From NCBI GenBank assembly GCA_029263895.1, contig JARIDO010000010.1, forward strand, positions 1 through 54,750: 54,750 nucleotides of DNA, given 5' to 3'. A program made the position numbers and the translations under genes. This stretch comes from Sporosarcina sp. (GTDB lineage Bacteria; Bacillota; Bacilli; Bacillales_A; Planococcaceae). Of the stretch, positions 44,940 through 54,084 are shown in pieces (the first letter of the stretch is position 1; every line of letters starts with the position of its first letter). The notes beneath the pieces were generated by a model, which saw only the letters and a list, made by a program, of their open reading frames with translations, searched no databases and was not told the DNA's origin.

Positions 44940-45388
44940 TTTCGATCATCCGGTAAAAATGCAGATACAGGTCCTAATTCATGTTCCAAATAATGTCGGA
45001 CTTTATCCGGAAATAATTCTAGCTCTTTTAAATTGTTAGTTAGTACAACATGAATCTGATTGATATCCACATTTATAAAATTTCTAACTATCATCTTGCG
45101 TAAGCCAATCACTTCTTTTAATGGCGCCACCATTTGCGGTGTGATTACTTTTTCATCTTCCATGATGTCTAAAATATCTTCATAACTACCAGGGTCCCGC
45201 ATGATGAAACCATCAATCATTGAATTCCCAACATCTATAATGGATTCAATTAATACATGTGAAATTCTTTGTAATGCAAGTGCATGAATACGGTTGTCCG
45301 TCCAACGACTTTCCTTTGTATATAAAGCTAAAAGTTCTTCCATTAAAGCAAGTGTCTCTTCAATTAGTTTACGATCGACAAAGTACAT
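44936..45388 (-). CDS. yutE: DUF86 HEPN-fold protein (YutE-like)
   Basis: 150 aa from ATG 45388 (GAGGAA 6 nt upstream). DUF86 signature HALALQRISHVLIESIIDVG, then DGFIMRDPGSYEDIL. In HepT toxins the RNase motif is Rx4HxY; here the matching position reads RKMIVRNF, without His or Tyr, and there is no adjacent nucleotidyltransferase antitoxin gene. It is therefore a housekeeping family member rather than a toxin. Confidence 0.88.
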   Translation of the reverse strand: MYFVDRKLIEETLALMEELLALYTKESRWTDNRIHALALQRISHVLIESIIDVGNSMIDGFIMRDPGSYEDILDIMEDEKVITPQMVAPLKEVIGLRKMIVRNFINVDINQIHVVLTNNLKELELFPDKVRHYLEHELGPVSAFLPDDRK

Positions 45389-45499
45389 ACTCGATTCCTC
45401 CCGAATAGTTATTACCTCTATTATCATAACATATTGACTTGTATACCGAACTTCTAACATCGCTTAAATCGTTTCTGCCATATCTTTTCAATTTATAAA

Positions 45500-45543
45500 A
45501 AAATCTTTACGCAAACCATTTTCATGATTTGCGTAAAGATTTA
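45500..45543 (-). terminator. yutD terminator
   Basis: Minus strand AAATCTTTACGCAAA / TTTGCGTAAAGATTT (15 bp, perfect) followed by TTTTTTT, overlapping the yutD stop. Confidence 0.9.
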
Positions 45544-45888
45544 TTCTTGAATGGATATTGCCGCTTGTTCTTCTAGTTCTTCAACTACCGTTTCTTCCAC
45601 TTTTTTCACTGGAACTCGATTCTTCTTTTCAAGAATAAAATAAGCACAACCAAAATTGCAGTATTCATATAAATAATCTTGAATTGTGCTGATTTTTGTT
45701 TCATACGTCGCTTTTTGGTTGCGATCCTCAAAAAAACCTTTTAAGCGTAATTGACCATAACCCCAGTCGCCTAGTATGTAGTCATACTTTAAAAGGACAT
45801 CACTATAACGTGCTAGTAATGCTTCCTCGTTGAAGCCATCTCGGAATTCCTTTACGATTTCAAATTCCCACTCATCAATTGTTATCAT
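45541..45888 (-). CDS. yutD: YutD-family protein
   Basis: 115 aa. Conserved DYILGDWGYGQLRLKGFF and a YLYEYCNFGCAYFILEKK motif define the YutD (DUF1027) family, found beside lipA in Bacillales and Staphylococci. Function unknown. The C-terminal 20 residues are Glu-rich. GGTGAACG precedes the ATG. Confidence 0.92.
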   Translation of the reverse strand: MITIDEWEFEIVKEFRDGFNEEALLARYSDVLLKYDYILGDWGYGQLRLKGFFEDRNQKATYETKISTIQDYLYEYCNFGCAYFILEKKNRVPVKKVEETVVEELEEQAAISIQE

Positions 45889-45925
45889 TTCACGTTCACC
45901 GCCATATCAATTCAAGATTTAACTT

Positions 45926-46870
45926 TTAACTTTGAAGCGTTGGTTCTAGCTTCTCTTCTCCTTGACGTTGACGCTCTTTGGCTGCAGCGTTCACTTGTTC
46001 ATCTGCATGATAGCTTGAACGTACGAGTGGACCTGCTTCACAGTGCGAAAACCCTTTGGACATTGCTATTTTTCTCAACTCACCGAACTCATCAGGTGAG
46101 TAGTATTTTTGAACTTTCAAGTGCTTTATCGTTGGCTGTAAATATTGACCGATTGTCATAATATCCACTTGGTGTGCACGTAAATCATCCATCGTTTCAA
46201 GAATTTCTTCATGTGTTTCCCCTAATCCTAACATTAAAGAAGATTTCGTTGGAATCGTTGGTTGCATCTCTTTTGCACGCAGTAAAAATTCTAGCGAACG
46301 GTCATATGTTGCACGCGCTCGAACTCTAGGTGTAAGACGACGTACAGTTTCAATATTATGATTTAATATATCCGGTTTAGCATCCATAAGACGCTTTAGG
46401 TTATCATAATCTCCGCCCATATCTGATGGCAATACTTCAACAGTTGTGAATGGATTTTTTCTGCGTATTGCACGAACTGTTTCAGCAAAAACGCCAGATC
46501 CCCCATCTTTTTGATCGTCGCGAGCAACCGCAGTCACAACTGTATGTTTAAGATTCATAAGCGCTACAGAATCTGCAACCCGTTCTGGCTCTGCTAAATC
46601 CAGTTCGGTTGGCAATCCTGTTTTAACAGCACAGAAACGACACGCACGTGTACAAACTGCACCTAGAATCATAAATGTTGCAGTCCGTCTTTCTCCCCAA
46701 CATTCATGGATATTTGGACAACGAGCTTCCTCACAAACGGTGTTTAGATTATTCTCACGCATCATTTTTTTGAGTTCTGTATAATTGTCATTTGTATTGA
46801 GCTTAATTTTTAGCCAATCCGGTTTTCTCACATGTTCAGCATTTCTACCCGTCCCTGGTTTACATGACAC
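45926..46870 (-). CDS. lipA: Lipoyl synthase
   Basis: 314 aa from GTG 46870 (GGGGAG 9 nt upstream); a TTG at 46891 precedes that RBS. Both Fe-S motifs are intact: the auxiliary cluster C-x4-C-x5-C in [12 protein letters not shown] and the radical SAM C-x3-C-x2-C in CTRACRFC. The C-terminal SSYHADEQ Ser ligand region is present. It inserts two sulfur atoms into octanoyl-E2 or GcvH. Located beside yutD, as in Bacillus. Confidence 0.96.
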   Translation of the reverse strand: MSCKPGTGRNAEHVRKPDWLKIKLNTNDNYTELKKMMRENNLNTVCEEARCPNIHECWGERRTATFMILGAVCTRACRFCAVKTGLPTELDLAEPERVADSVALMNLKHTVVTAVARDDQKDGGSGVFAETVRAIRRKNPFTTVEVLPSDMGGDYDNLKRLMDAKPDILNHNIETVRRLTPRVRARATYDRSLEFLLRAKEMQPTIPTKSSLMLGLGETHEEILETMDDLRAHQVDIMTIGQYLQPTIKHLKVQKYYSPDEFGELRKIAMSKGFSHCEAGPLVRSSYHADEQVNAAAKERQRQGEEKLEPTLQS

Positions 46871-47006
46871 ATCAATCGACTCCCCATTCAAATTGACTAT
46901 TGAAGCGTTTCCATTACTGTTGTCAATGTATCATAATTTAGCACTTCAAACAACCTGCACTACCTATTCTCCCCATTCAAAAACATCCATATTTATACTT
47001 CCGCTT

Positions 47007-47037
47007 AAAAAAAGAAACGGTGAGTACTCACCGTTTC
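47007..47037 (-). terminator. nhaC-type gene terminator
   Basis: Minus strand perfect palindrome GAAACGGTGAG-TA-CTCACCGTTTC followed by TTTTTTT, just after the transporter stop. Confidence 0.93.
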
Positions 47038-47042
47038 TAACC

Positions 47043-48617
47043 TTATACTTGTATATGTGCCGTCTGTCTTTTAGCTCTTAATGTCCATACAAAGAACAGT
47101 GCAACTAATATAATAATGACTGCGAGTAAGCCAATCCACACAGACCCTGTAATTCCTAATACAATGTAGCCTGCTGTTGCAACTGTTGCTGCAATTAAAG
47201 CATACGGTAACTGAGTCGCAACGTGGTCAATGTGATTACAACCTGCTCCAGTAGAAGACAAGATTGTTGTATCAGAGATTGGAGAACAGTGGTCCCCAAA
47301 TACTGCGCCTGCAAGAACTGCTGATAGAGCTGGTAACAATAACTCTGGTGCTGAATGGATCATTACTGTTCCTGCAATTGGAAGTAAAATTGCAAACGAG
47401 CCCCATGATGTTCCAGTCGAAAACGCCATAATCCCTGCAAGGATAAATATAATAACCGGTAAAAATTCGACCGGGATATTCGATTTCAACACAGTTTCTG
47501 ATAAGAACTTCCCAGTTTCCAATAGTTCAATCAAATGCGTCAATGCCCAAGCAAAAATTAAAATTAATACTGCGGGTAGCATTGCTTTTATACCACTTAC
47601 TATTGCTTTACCTATCAGTGAAGTAGATGCCGTTTCATTGACCTTCATTTGTGACGCATATAAGAGAGCAGCAAGAAGTGTAGAGATTACACCACCTGTT
47701 ACGAGTGATAAAGGTACATCTGTATTTTCAAAAATTGACCAAATACTAAGTGATTCCCCCGCTCTGTAGCCCGTCCATAGCATCATTCCAAAAGTTATAC
47801 CTACAAGCACAACGATTGGTGCAACTAAGTCTTTAACACGACCGTGCTTATGTTCTGGGAACTCATCTTTCAATTGACCTGGTATCTCTTTTTCAGGATC
47901 AAATAGCTGACCTTTTTCAACAGCTAGTTCTTCGTGCTTTTTCATTGTAAAGAAATCGATATTCGTCCATGCAAAGAAGAACACCATTGCAAGTGTTGCG
48001 ACAACATAAAAGTTCATTGGCCCCATCATGATAAATGCAGATAATGGTGAATAACTAATCGTTGCTGCCGTTCCAAAAATAATTGCTAACTGACCAATTA
48101 AGTAAGCCCCCCAGCTAGATATAGGAGAAATAACACAAATTGGTGCAGAAGTAGAATCTATAAAATAAGCCAACTTCGCTCTAGAAACGCGATGTTGATC
48201 AGTGATTGGACGCGCAATTTGTCCCACTGCTAACGCATTAAAATAATCATCTACAAATATAATAATGCCTAAAAAGACAGTTAACACTTTAGCTCCACGT
48301 TTAGATTTTATATGTTGTACTGCCCATTCTGCAAAAGCTCTACTCCCACCAGACAAGCTGACAAATGCAGTAATAACTCCTAATAGCAGTATGAATAACA
48401 TGATAAAGATATTGTATGTGTTCAGTTCACCTTCAGCCCAAAAAGGGACAATCATCGCTCTCCAAAGATTCAATATTGACTCTACAGGCGAAAACGATGC
48501 AACAAGCAATGCAGCAGATAAAATTCCAGCTCCAAGTGATAATAGTACTCTCTTCGTTGCTAACACCATAATAATGGCAATTAACGGTGGTAAAATCGAT
48601 ACCCATGTTCCAATCAT
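47043..48617 (-). CDS. NhaC-family transporter under lysine riboswitch control (probable lysine transporter)
   Basis: 524 aa, about 12 membrane helices, NhaC/ion-transporter superfamily (FVDDYFNALAVGQIARPITD, GTSWGSFAILLPIAG and GAVFGDHCSPISDTTILSST). Homology alone would say Na+/H+ antiporter. The lysine riboswitch and intrinsic terminator directly upstream point to lysine uptake, matching the LysW proposal for NhaC-superfamily proteins behind L-boxes. ATG 48617 has GGAGG 8 nt upstream. In B. subtilis the position between lipA and yunB holds yunA, so this is a lineage-specific insertion or replacement. Confidence 0.9.
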   Translation of the reverse strand: MIGTWVSILPPLIAIIMVLATKRVLLSLGAGILSAALLVASFSPVESILNLWRAMIVPFWAEGELNTYNIFIMLFILLLGVITAFVSLSGGSRAFAEWAVQHIKSKRGAKVLTVFLGIIIFVDDYFNALAVGQIARPITDQHRVSRAKLAYFIDSTSAPICVISPISSWGAYLIGQLAIIFGTAATISYSPLSAFIMMGPMNFYVVATLAMVFFFAWTNIDFFTMKKHEELAVEKGQLFDPEKEIPGQLKDEFPEHKHGRVKDLVAPIVVLVGITFGMMLWTGYRAGESLSIWSIFENTDVPLSLVTGGVISTLLAALLYASQMKVNETASTSLIGKAIVSGIKAMLPAVLILIFAWALTHLIELLETGKFLSETVLKSNIPVEFLPVIIFILAGIMAFSTGTSWGSFAILLPIAGTVMIHSAPELLLPALSAVLAGAVFGDHCSPISDTTILSSTGAGCNHIDHVATQLPYALIAATVATAGYIVLGITGSVWIGLLAVIIILVALFFVWTLRAKRQTAHIQV

Positions 48618-48663
48618 TTTCCATTCCTCCATTTCGTTAGGTCGAGGCAAGTTCAGGAGGATA

Positions 48664-48715
48664 AAAAAGCCAACTACCTATAACACTATTAACTAGTGGT
48701 TCAGGAGTTGGCTTC
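48664..48715 (-). terminator. Riboswitch expression-platform terminator
   Basis: Minus strand AAGCCAACT...(inner pairing ACTAGT-TAATAGT region) ...AGTTGGCTT then TTTTTT, between the lysine aptamer and the transporter gene. It fits termination when lysine is bound. Confidence 0.85.
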
Positions 48716-48764
48716 AACTACGTTTCGTTTGTTGGATAATTGTAATTCTTATCTAACGTACGAC

Positions 48765-48940
48765 TTGTAGCTCATCAAACAAATTCTAAGATGTTTGACA
48801 GTGCCATTCCTATTCGGAATGACCCCAGTATAATGGAATTGACAGTCACATCATACTTCGGCAAAGCTTCCTTTTCCACACGGTCATCAGCGTCAACCTC
48901 ACGTGTGGGACTCATAAGCAATGCAGCCTCTACCCAATCG
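48765..48940 (-). promoter_or_regulatory. Lysine riboswitch (L-box) aptamer
   Basis: On the minus strand the conserved L-box blocks follow in order: GGTAGAGGCTGCA, then TATGAGTCC, a GTGTGG-closed helix arm, GGAAGCTTTGCCGAAG, TACTGGGG..CATTCC, GGCACTGTCA and the 3' GATGAGCTAC that pairs with the 5' strand. The match to the B. subtilis lysC leader is clear by eye. Located 150 bp upstream of the NhaC-family gene. Confidence 0.93.
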
Positions 48941-48992
48941 ATATTCTGTTTCTTATACTAGACTACCAACTAATCACTATTCTTTCAAGTAT

Positions 48993-49742
48993 TTAATTGT
49001 TTCCTGGATTGTTAAAGGGCACTTCAATCTGCGGCGAATTCCCTTCACCCTTATTCAATATTTGTGGAATAGGGCTCTGTATAATTGTCATTGCAACAGG
49101 TATTTTTTGTTTTACAACACTATTACGTGTCGCTAGTGGCACAATAATTTGTACTTTTACTGTAATTAAAACACTTACTTCCACAAAAGCGTTATTCAAA
49201 CCAAATTCCCTAATCTCCGTATCCGTTGTTGCTTGAACTTCCCCGATAATATGAAATCGAATCGGAACTCTCGGACCTAAATTCCCTAATAACGGAATAC
49301 CCGTCGCTTGGCCCAACGGTACAAAAAAAACGACCCCACCTTGATTTCTCATCGTTTCAACGTCGTACTCAATGTTATCACTTAATGGCAACATATCAGA
49401 GTTCCCAGACTCAGCTTGCTTTAAATGTGAATCTACAAGCTGTTGGATTTCCGCCATGACTCTTCCTACAATTTCTGCGTTCACTGTATTTGTAACCATT
49501 CCAGAAGAATTATTCGGAACGTTTCCGAAAATATCATTGACGTTGATTTCACTAAAGTTTCTGGATTTAATCGCTTGATTAATGACATGAGCTGCAATTT
49601 TTTTCGTTTGAACTTCTGCGTAATCTTCGAAAACAGGAGTCAATCTGTTATTAATAAAATAAAAAAATAAAGCGATTGTAATAAATAGAGCAGGAAGAAG
49701 TAGTGATAGCGGCCGCTTTTTCTTTTTCCTTGTTCTACGAAT
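48993..49742 (-). CDS. yunB: Sporulation protein YunB-like, start unclear
   Basis: About 249 aa if read from 49742. An N-terminal basic stretch and membrane anchor (RRTRKKKKRPLSLLLPALFI TIALFFYF) precede the YunB domain (TPVFEDYAEVQTKKIAAHVI, VVFFVPLGQATGIPLLGNLG and VQIIVPLATRNSVVKQKIPV). YunB is a sigma-E controlled sporulation protein in B. subtilis. No ATG, GTG or TTG occurs in frame between the TTG at 49643 and a stop upstream of the GGAGGA at 49766-49771. Translation may begin at ATT 49742, or the 5' end carries a frameshift with the out-of-frame ATG 49747. Confidence 0.8.
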   Translation of the reverse strand: MRRTRKKKKRPLSLLLPALFITIALFFYFINNRLTPVFEDYAEVQTKKIAAHVINQAIKSRNFSEINVNDIFGNVPNNSSGMVTNTVNAEIVGRVMAEIQQLVDSHLKQAESGNSDMLPLSDNIEYDVETMRNQGGVVFFVPLGQATGIPLLGNLGPRVPIRFHIIGEVQATTDTEIREFGLNNAFVEVSVLITVKVQIIVPLATRNSVVKQKIPVAMTIIQSPIPQILNKGEGNSPQIEVPFNNPGNN

Positions 49743-49805
49743 AACATGCCTGTTGAAATTAAAAACGACTCCTCCTACTGCTACCTTATGCAGTAGATAG
49801 GTTGT

Positions 49806-51164
49806 TTATTCGTTGCCATACCAGCCTAAAACATCCCTCAAAAATTCAGGCATAAAGTATTCCTTCGGTGCATCCTTTAACGATGGAAAGAAAAAGCCAA
49901 ACGTAAACATATCAAGAGTGGCAAGCGTATAGGTTTCACCTGCAACGACTTTACGTTGCCCTGCAACCAACTCTCCTTGTGTAGTGCGCGTGAGCTGCTC
50001 ATAAATCATTGCACCCATTCGCTTACCGCGAAACCCTAATCCGGTAACAACTGTGTTTGGCCATTCTTTATTTAAAGACAGTTCATAGACGTCTAATAAC
50101 TCAGCGCCATCTAACGTAACGACACACGGGTTGATGGGATGTGGTAAAAGAGAATGCAAATCCCCTCTTGTTACCCAACCCAGATGCAAATCTCCTAATA
50201 GAATACCGGCATTAAATAGTGCACAATCAGCTTTAGTGTACGCTAAAAGTGCTTTACCGAAAAACGTCGAAAGCGGACTTTTCTCAAATAAAGAAAATGG
50301 CAAGTCGACTTTATTATAGAAAGCATGTTGTTCTAATAATTGCCTCCCTTTTTCATAAATCGCTGTCATTTCCTGTTCGTCTTCTTCACGATGTGCCATA
50401 GACTTTGTTTGAAATACTTCAGCTTGCATCGCTCGTATCATATGGTCCTCTACCTCTACCGCAACGTGCCCGACATATTGTCCATACTTGCCAGTCGCAG
50501 CCAGCATTGTGTCCTTCACCATTTCTCCATGTTCAAAAAGATGATGCGTATGCGCTCCTAATATCACATCTATCGCAGGACACTCTACTGCTAATTTACG
50601 ATCTTCATGAACACCCATATGAGACAAGCAGATAATAATATCTGTCTGTTCTTCAATTTGCAACGCAATATTTTTTAACACTTCGCGCGGCTCCGTCACA
50701 GACCAACCTAATTTCGAATAAAAAGCTGGATATTCTGCAGTCGCACCAATCATACCGATGCGTGTTCCTCGCTTTGTTGTATATACTTTCCAAGGTTTTG
50801 CCCAGTGAGGCAGTGTCCCATCCACCTCAAACAAGTTCCCAACAATTACATCGAAATCCGCACCTGAATAGAGTGAGTTCAAGACATTTTTAGGCATTGT
50901 AATGCCTTCATTATTACCAATCGTCACGGCATCATATCCCGCCTCATTGAGAAGCGCAACATTTCCTAAACCATTCGTCCCCTCAGTAAAAGGGTGTGAA
51001 CGGTCGACATGGTCACCAATATCTACAATAAAACAACTTTCTTCTATTGCTACATGTTTCTTTTTTTGCTCGCTTAAAAAGCGCCGGATTCGAGGCCAAT
51101 TTTCAAAATGACTATGTATATCATTTGTATGATAGATATGAATGATTTCTTTTTCTACTTTCAC
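49806..51164 (-). CDS. yunD: YunD-like metallophosphoesterase / 5'-nucleotidase family protein
   Basis: 452 aa. The dinuclear metal motifs are HTNDIHSH, GDHVDRS and GNNEGI in the N-terminus, LSHMGVHED, then GAHTHH. A C-terminal 5'-nucleotidase domain follows from about residue 290 (LFNAGILLGDL). No signal peptide is seen, so it acts in the cytoplasm, unlike secreted UshA-type enzymes. The GNHE motif reads GNNE, which I believe is usual for YunD. GTG start with GGGGTGA upstream. Last cistron after yunF-yunE. Confidence 0.92.
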   Translation of the reverse strand: MKVEKEIIHIYHTNDIHSHFENWPRIRRFLSEQKKKHVAIEESCFIVDIGDHVDRSHPFTEGTNGLGNVALLNEAGYDAVTIGNNEGITMPKNVLNSLYSGADFDVIVGNLFEVDGTLPHWAKPWKVYTTKRGTRIGMIGATAEYPAFYSKLGWSVTEPREVLKNIALQIEEQTDIIICLSHMGVHEDRKLAVECPAIDVILGAHTHHLFEHGEMVKDTMLAATGKYGQYVGHVAVEVEDHMIRAMQAEVFQTKSMAHREEDEQEMTAIYEKGRQLLEQHAFYNKVDLPFSLFEKSPLSTFFGKALLAYTKADCALFNAGILLGDLHLGWVTRGDLHSLLPHPINPCVVTLDGAELLDVYELSLNKEWPNTVVTGLGFRGKRMGAMIYEQLTRTTQGELVAGQRKVVAGETYTLATLDMFTFGFFFPSLKDAPKEYFMPEFLRDVLGWYGNE

Positions 51165-51168
51165 TTAA

Positions 51169-51993
51169 TCACCCCAATATTCCATCGATAATCGATCTGA
51201 TACCTAACAATAAAAGAACAATGCGTAAAATCATAACAAGCATTTCCGAATTCATCTTTTGATTTAACTTTGCACCAATCTTCGCACCAATATATGCAGC
51301 AGGTATAACCGGGATCGTATACATCCACGGAACATTTCCTAGCGATATATGTGTAATGGAGTTCACGATTGCTGATAGAAAGACCATAAACATCGATGTC
51401 CCGACCGCAACATGCGGTGGAAATAGAAACAATAGGATCATTGCAGGTACAATCATTGAACCTCCACCGATGCCAAACAACCCTGAAGCAAAACCAATAC
51501 CAAACGTTAATAGTAACGCAAACCAGATTGGGTAACCGTAAACAAATGTCTCCCCCATTTTATCCGTAAATGTTGTCTTCTTGCCATGATCCACAAACCA
51601 TGTAACCGGTTTTAAATACTTTCGAACAATTAGCAGTAAGGACAACAGCACAAGTAAAATACCAAAATAGAGATTAAATGAAGGCAGATCAAGTCCTTTG
51701 TTTATAAAAGCACCTAGTAAAGTACCCGGAATACTCCCCGAAAAAAAGATTAAACTACTTTTGTAGTCAATCGTTTTCGTTTTCATATACGCTAATGTAG
51801 AAGAAAGCCCTATAAATATCATCATGACAACAGATAGACCAACAACCGTTTGCGGAGTAATCCCATCAATAAGACCTAAATTCAAACCGAAAAACAACGT
51901 AGCTGGAACGAGAATAACGCCCCCACCTAATCCAATAAGCGAACCGACGACACCTGCCGCTAACGCAATGAATGCTAACAGTATGTATTCCAT
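51169..51993 (-). CDS. yunE: TauE/SafE (TSUP) family sulfite/anion exporter
   Basis: 274 aa, eight membrane helices in two halves, each with the TSUP motif: GSLIGLGGGVILVPATL and SGLFGIGGGSMIVPAMI. The family moves sulfite, sulfoacetate or other organosulfur anions. GAGGAGG precedes the ATG, which shares one base with the yunF stop (TAATG). Only 4 nt separate it from yunD. Confidence 0.93.
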   Translation of the reverse strand: MEYILLAFIALAAGVVGSLIGLGGGVILVPATLFFGLNLGLIDGITPQTVVGLSVVMMIFIGLSSTLAYMKTKTIDYKSSLIFFSGSIPGTLLGAFINKGLDLPSFNLYFGILLVLLSLLLIVRKYLKPVTWFVDHGKKTTFTDKMGETFVYGYPIWFALLLTFGIGFASGLFGIGGGSMIVPAMILLFLFPPHVAVGTSMFMVFLSAIVNSITHISLGNVPWMYTIPVIPAAYIGAKIGAKLNQKMNSEMLVMILRIVLLLLGIRSIIDGILG

Positions 51994-52856
51994 TATAAAT
52001 CCTCCTCAAAAAGGTTGAGCTGAGTATCGACCTTACTCTCATATGTAACGGCTAGCAGTTTTTGAAAACGTTTCGCATTTTGAGCTGCATGACCACCTGA
52101 ATTATTATTAAAGAGAATGACAACTTCTTTCGATTGGCGTTGAAGCTCTCGGACAACTTCTTTTAACTCACCTAATTCAGCATCGCTGTAATTGTATAGA
52201 TAACGAACTTTTCTCCAAGTATTTGTATCACCAGTAGTATTTAGCCAACCATCCACATTACGTCCATGTATCCGGAGCAACACACAGTCTTTCCTTGTTG
52301 CCTTAGCTACAAGAGGAATACTCCCTGACCCAGCTTGTGGTTCATCACAAACGCTATGAATCGCATTCAAACTAGTTAGAAACGCTATTGTCTTCTCATA
52401 ATATTCGACTGAGTACCAAGACTGGTGTCTAAACTCTACAGCTATTTCAAACCGTGCTAAACGATCAATAATGGAACGTATTTCTGATACATGCTCTTTT
52501 GTACAATCAAACCAAGGCGGAAATTGTAGCAAGATGAATGCGAGCTTACCCGCTTGTTGGAGTGGCAATAAAGATTGCGTAAATTGCGCATACATTTCCT
52601 CAATGGATGGAAAAGGAAGTGCACCCCGCAAATGCCCCGTTATCCCTTGATACGCTTTAACAACAAATTGAAAATTTGCTGGTGTTTCTGCTATCCACTT
52701 ACTAATCGTTCGCTCAGGTTGTACCGCATAAAACGTTGCATCCAATTCAACAATTGGAAAATGTCCACTATAATCAATGAGTTTATCTTTCCCAGATGAA
52801 GAAGGACTGTATATATCGGGATGATCACCCCAACCTGTCAATCCAATTTTGAGCAT
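51993..52856 (-). CDS. yunF: DUF72 family protein
   Basis: 287 aa from ATG 52856 (GAGGGGGAG 9 nt upstream). TIM-barrel DUF72 signature: IGLTGWGDHPDIYSP at the start, LDATFYAVQPERTISKWIAE, VKAYQGITGHLRG, EFRHQSWYSVEYYE and a C-terminal IHGRNVDGWLN plus LFNNNSGGHAAQNA. The biochemical function of the family is unknown. First gene of a yunF-yunE-yunD operon. Confidence 0.93.
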   Translation of the reverse strand: MLKIGLTGWGDHPDIYSPSSSGKDKLIDYSGHFPIVELDATFYAVQPERTISKWIAETPANFQFVVKAYQGITGHLRGALPFPSIEEMYAQFTQSLLPLQQAGKLAFILLQFPPWFDCTKEHVSEIRSIIDRLARFEIAVEFRHQSWYSVEYYEKTIAFLTSLNAIHSVCDEPQAGSGSIPLVAKATRKDCVLLRIHGRNVDGWLNTTGDTNTWRKVRYLYNYSDAELGELKEVVRELQRQSKEVVILFNNNSGGHAAQNAKRFQKLLAVTYESKVDTQLNLFEEDL

Positions 52857-53143
52857 AATTGTACACTCCCCCTCACATGAAAAACGTAGTACTATCATAG
52901 CATAATCGATTTAAAGCCTCTTCTATTACGCATTTACAAGTAGATGGAGCATCTAAAAATTTCAACAACTCATTTGAGTTCTAGCTTTTATGATACAATT
53001 AGTTAATTGAAAATTCACTCCGATTAACCAACGATAATATCGAAGAATACAGAAGGATCAGTTGGAATAGTGGAATCTTTATAAAATGCAGTATGTCGTG
53101 AAGTTTAATTAGAAACAAATCTTGTAGTAAAGGAGGATAATAT

Positions 53144-53518
53144 GTGAAAAATATCGGCATTGCGTTATGTGTAATTGCAGTCATTGCAGCTATGTTTATA
53201 TATGTAAATAAGTTATATTATCCATCTCTACCAATCGAAAATCTAACCGCAAAAGAAGCAATTGAAAAGCTAAACAATTCGAAAGAAAAGATCGTGGAAA
53301 TCGCAACAGATGCTACTTCTACTTGGTATATTACGAATAGCGAACATAAAGGTATTTGGATTGCAGATGAAAACATCAAACAAATGATTGTTTCAAATGG
53401 ATGGGAATTTAAGGCGAAAGAAGGGGCAGGACTATTATTTGAAAAAGAGCACGAACAATTAATCGTCACGACTCAAATGTGGACTAAAAAATACGTTCTC
53501 GTTCAGGTGCAAAATTAA
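53144..53518 (+). CDS. Membrane-anchored or secreted small protein, unknown
   Basis: 124 aa. An N-terminal membrane anchor (NIGIALCVIAVIAAMFIYV) is followed by a 100-residue extracytoplasmic domain of mixed alpha/beta character (LTAKEAIEKLNNSKEKIVEI, then STWYITNSEHKG and GAGLLFEKEHEQLIVTTQMW). No lipobox. GTG start with AAAGGAGG 8 nt upstream. Not recognised. It is a single gene convergent with the following membrane protein gene. Confidence 0.78.
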   Translation: MKNIGIALCVIAVIAAMFIYVNKLYYPSLPIENLTAKEAIEKLNNSKEKIVEIATDATSTWYITNSEHKGIWIADENIKQMIVSNGWEFKAKEGAGLLFEKEHEQLIVTTQMWTKKYVLVQVQN

Positions 53519-53577
53519 GTCACTCATTTTTATAACTAGTCATTGCTAAGTAATCTGTTTAATTTTTAAGTAAGCCG

Positions 53578-53892
53578 TTACACCAACAATACAAATATAG
53601 AAACACCAAAGAGTACTATTGTAGTTACAATCAATAACGTAAAGCATTCTTTTTTCTTATGCACTATCATTTCAACTAGCTCAATAACATTTGATAATCC
53701 TAAGAAAAATAGCATAATGAATAGTAACAAATCCATGTTATCCGGTAATGCTCCCTTACTCATTAATGCAGATACTGAAACAAACATCACTCGAAAGGCA
53801 AAGTAACTTGCAATGATGTTTATACATAACTTCAAGAAAAATAACATCTTATTTTTTCGATATTCATTTTGAATTTTAATAAAGATTCCCAC
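53578..53892 (-). CDS. Small membrane protein, unknown
   Basis: 104 aa with three hydrophobic helices (LCINIIASYFAFRVMFVSVS, LLLFIMLFFLGLSNVIELVE and LLIVTTIVLFGVSIFVLLV) after a basic N-terminus. GTG start with AGGTGG 10 nt upstream. The layout resembles DUF4181/YczI-like small membrane proteins, but no family is assigned. Confidence 0.72.
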   Translation of the reverse strand: MGIFIKIQNEYRKNKMLFFLKLCINIIASYFAFRVMFVSVSALMSKGALPDNMDLLLFIMLFFLGLSNVIELVEMIVHKKKECFTLLIVTTIVLFGVSIFVLLV

Positions 53893-54029
53893 TTAAGGCA
53901 CACCACCTTTTACGTTCTGTTCTTCAATCGAGTTTATACACTTGTAAAATGATGCAATCGCATGATTCTACGTAATTATTCTCTATTTAACCATTCTCCA
54001 TCTATCGTTCGTTATCCTTCAAAATCAAA

Positions 54030-54053
54030 AAAGCACCACCCTAAGGCAGTGCT
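54030..54053. terminator. Weak hairpin
   Basis: AGCAC / GTGCT arms with a 12-nt loop after an A-run, downstream of the gene ending at 54085; on the minus strand the A-run becomes a T-run. Confidence 0.45.
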
Positions 54054-54084
54054 AATGAATACTCGACTGAGGTTACCATTTCAA

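Noticed and set aside
44936..45388. HepT/MNT toxin-antitoxin system
   Set aside because: Only the DUF86 half is present, its catalytic motif is missing, and gene order matches the housekeeping yutE-yutF pair.
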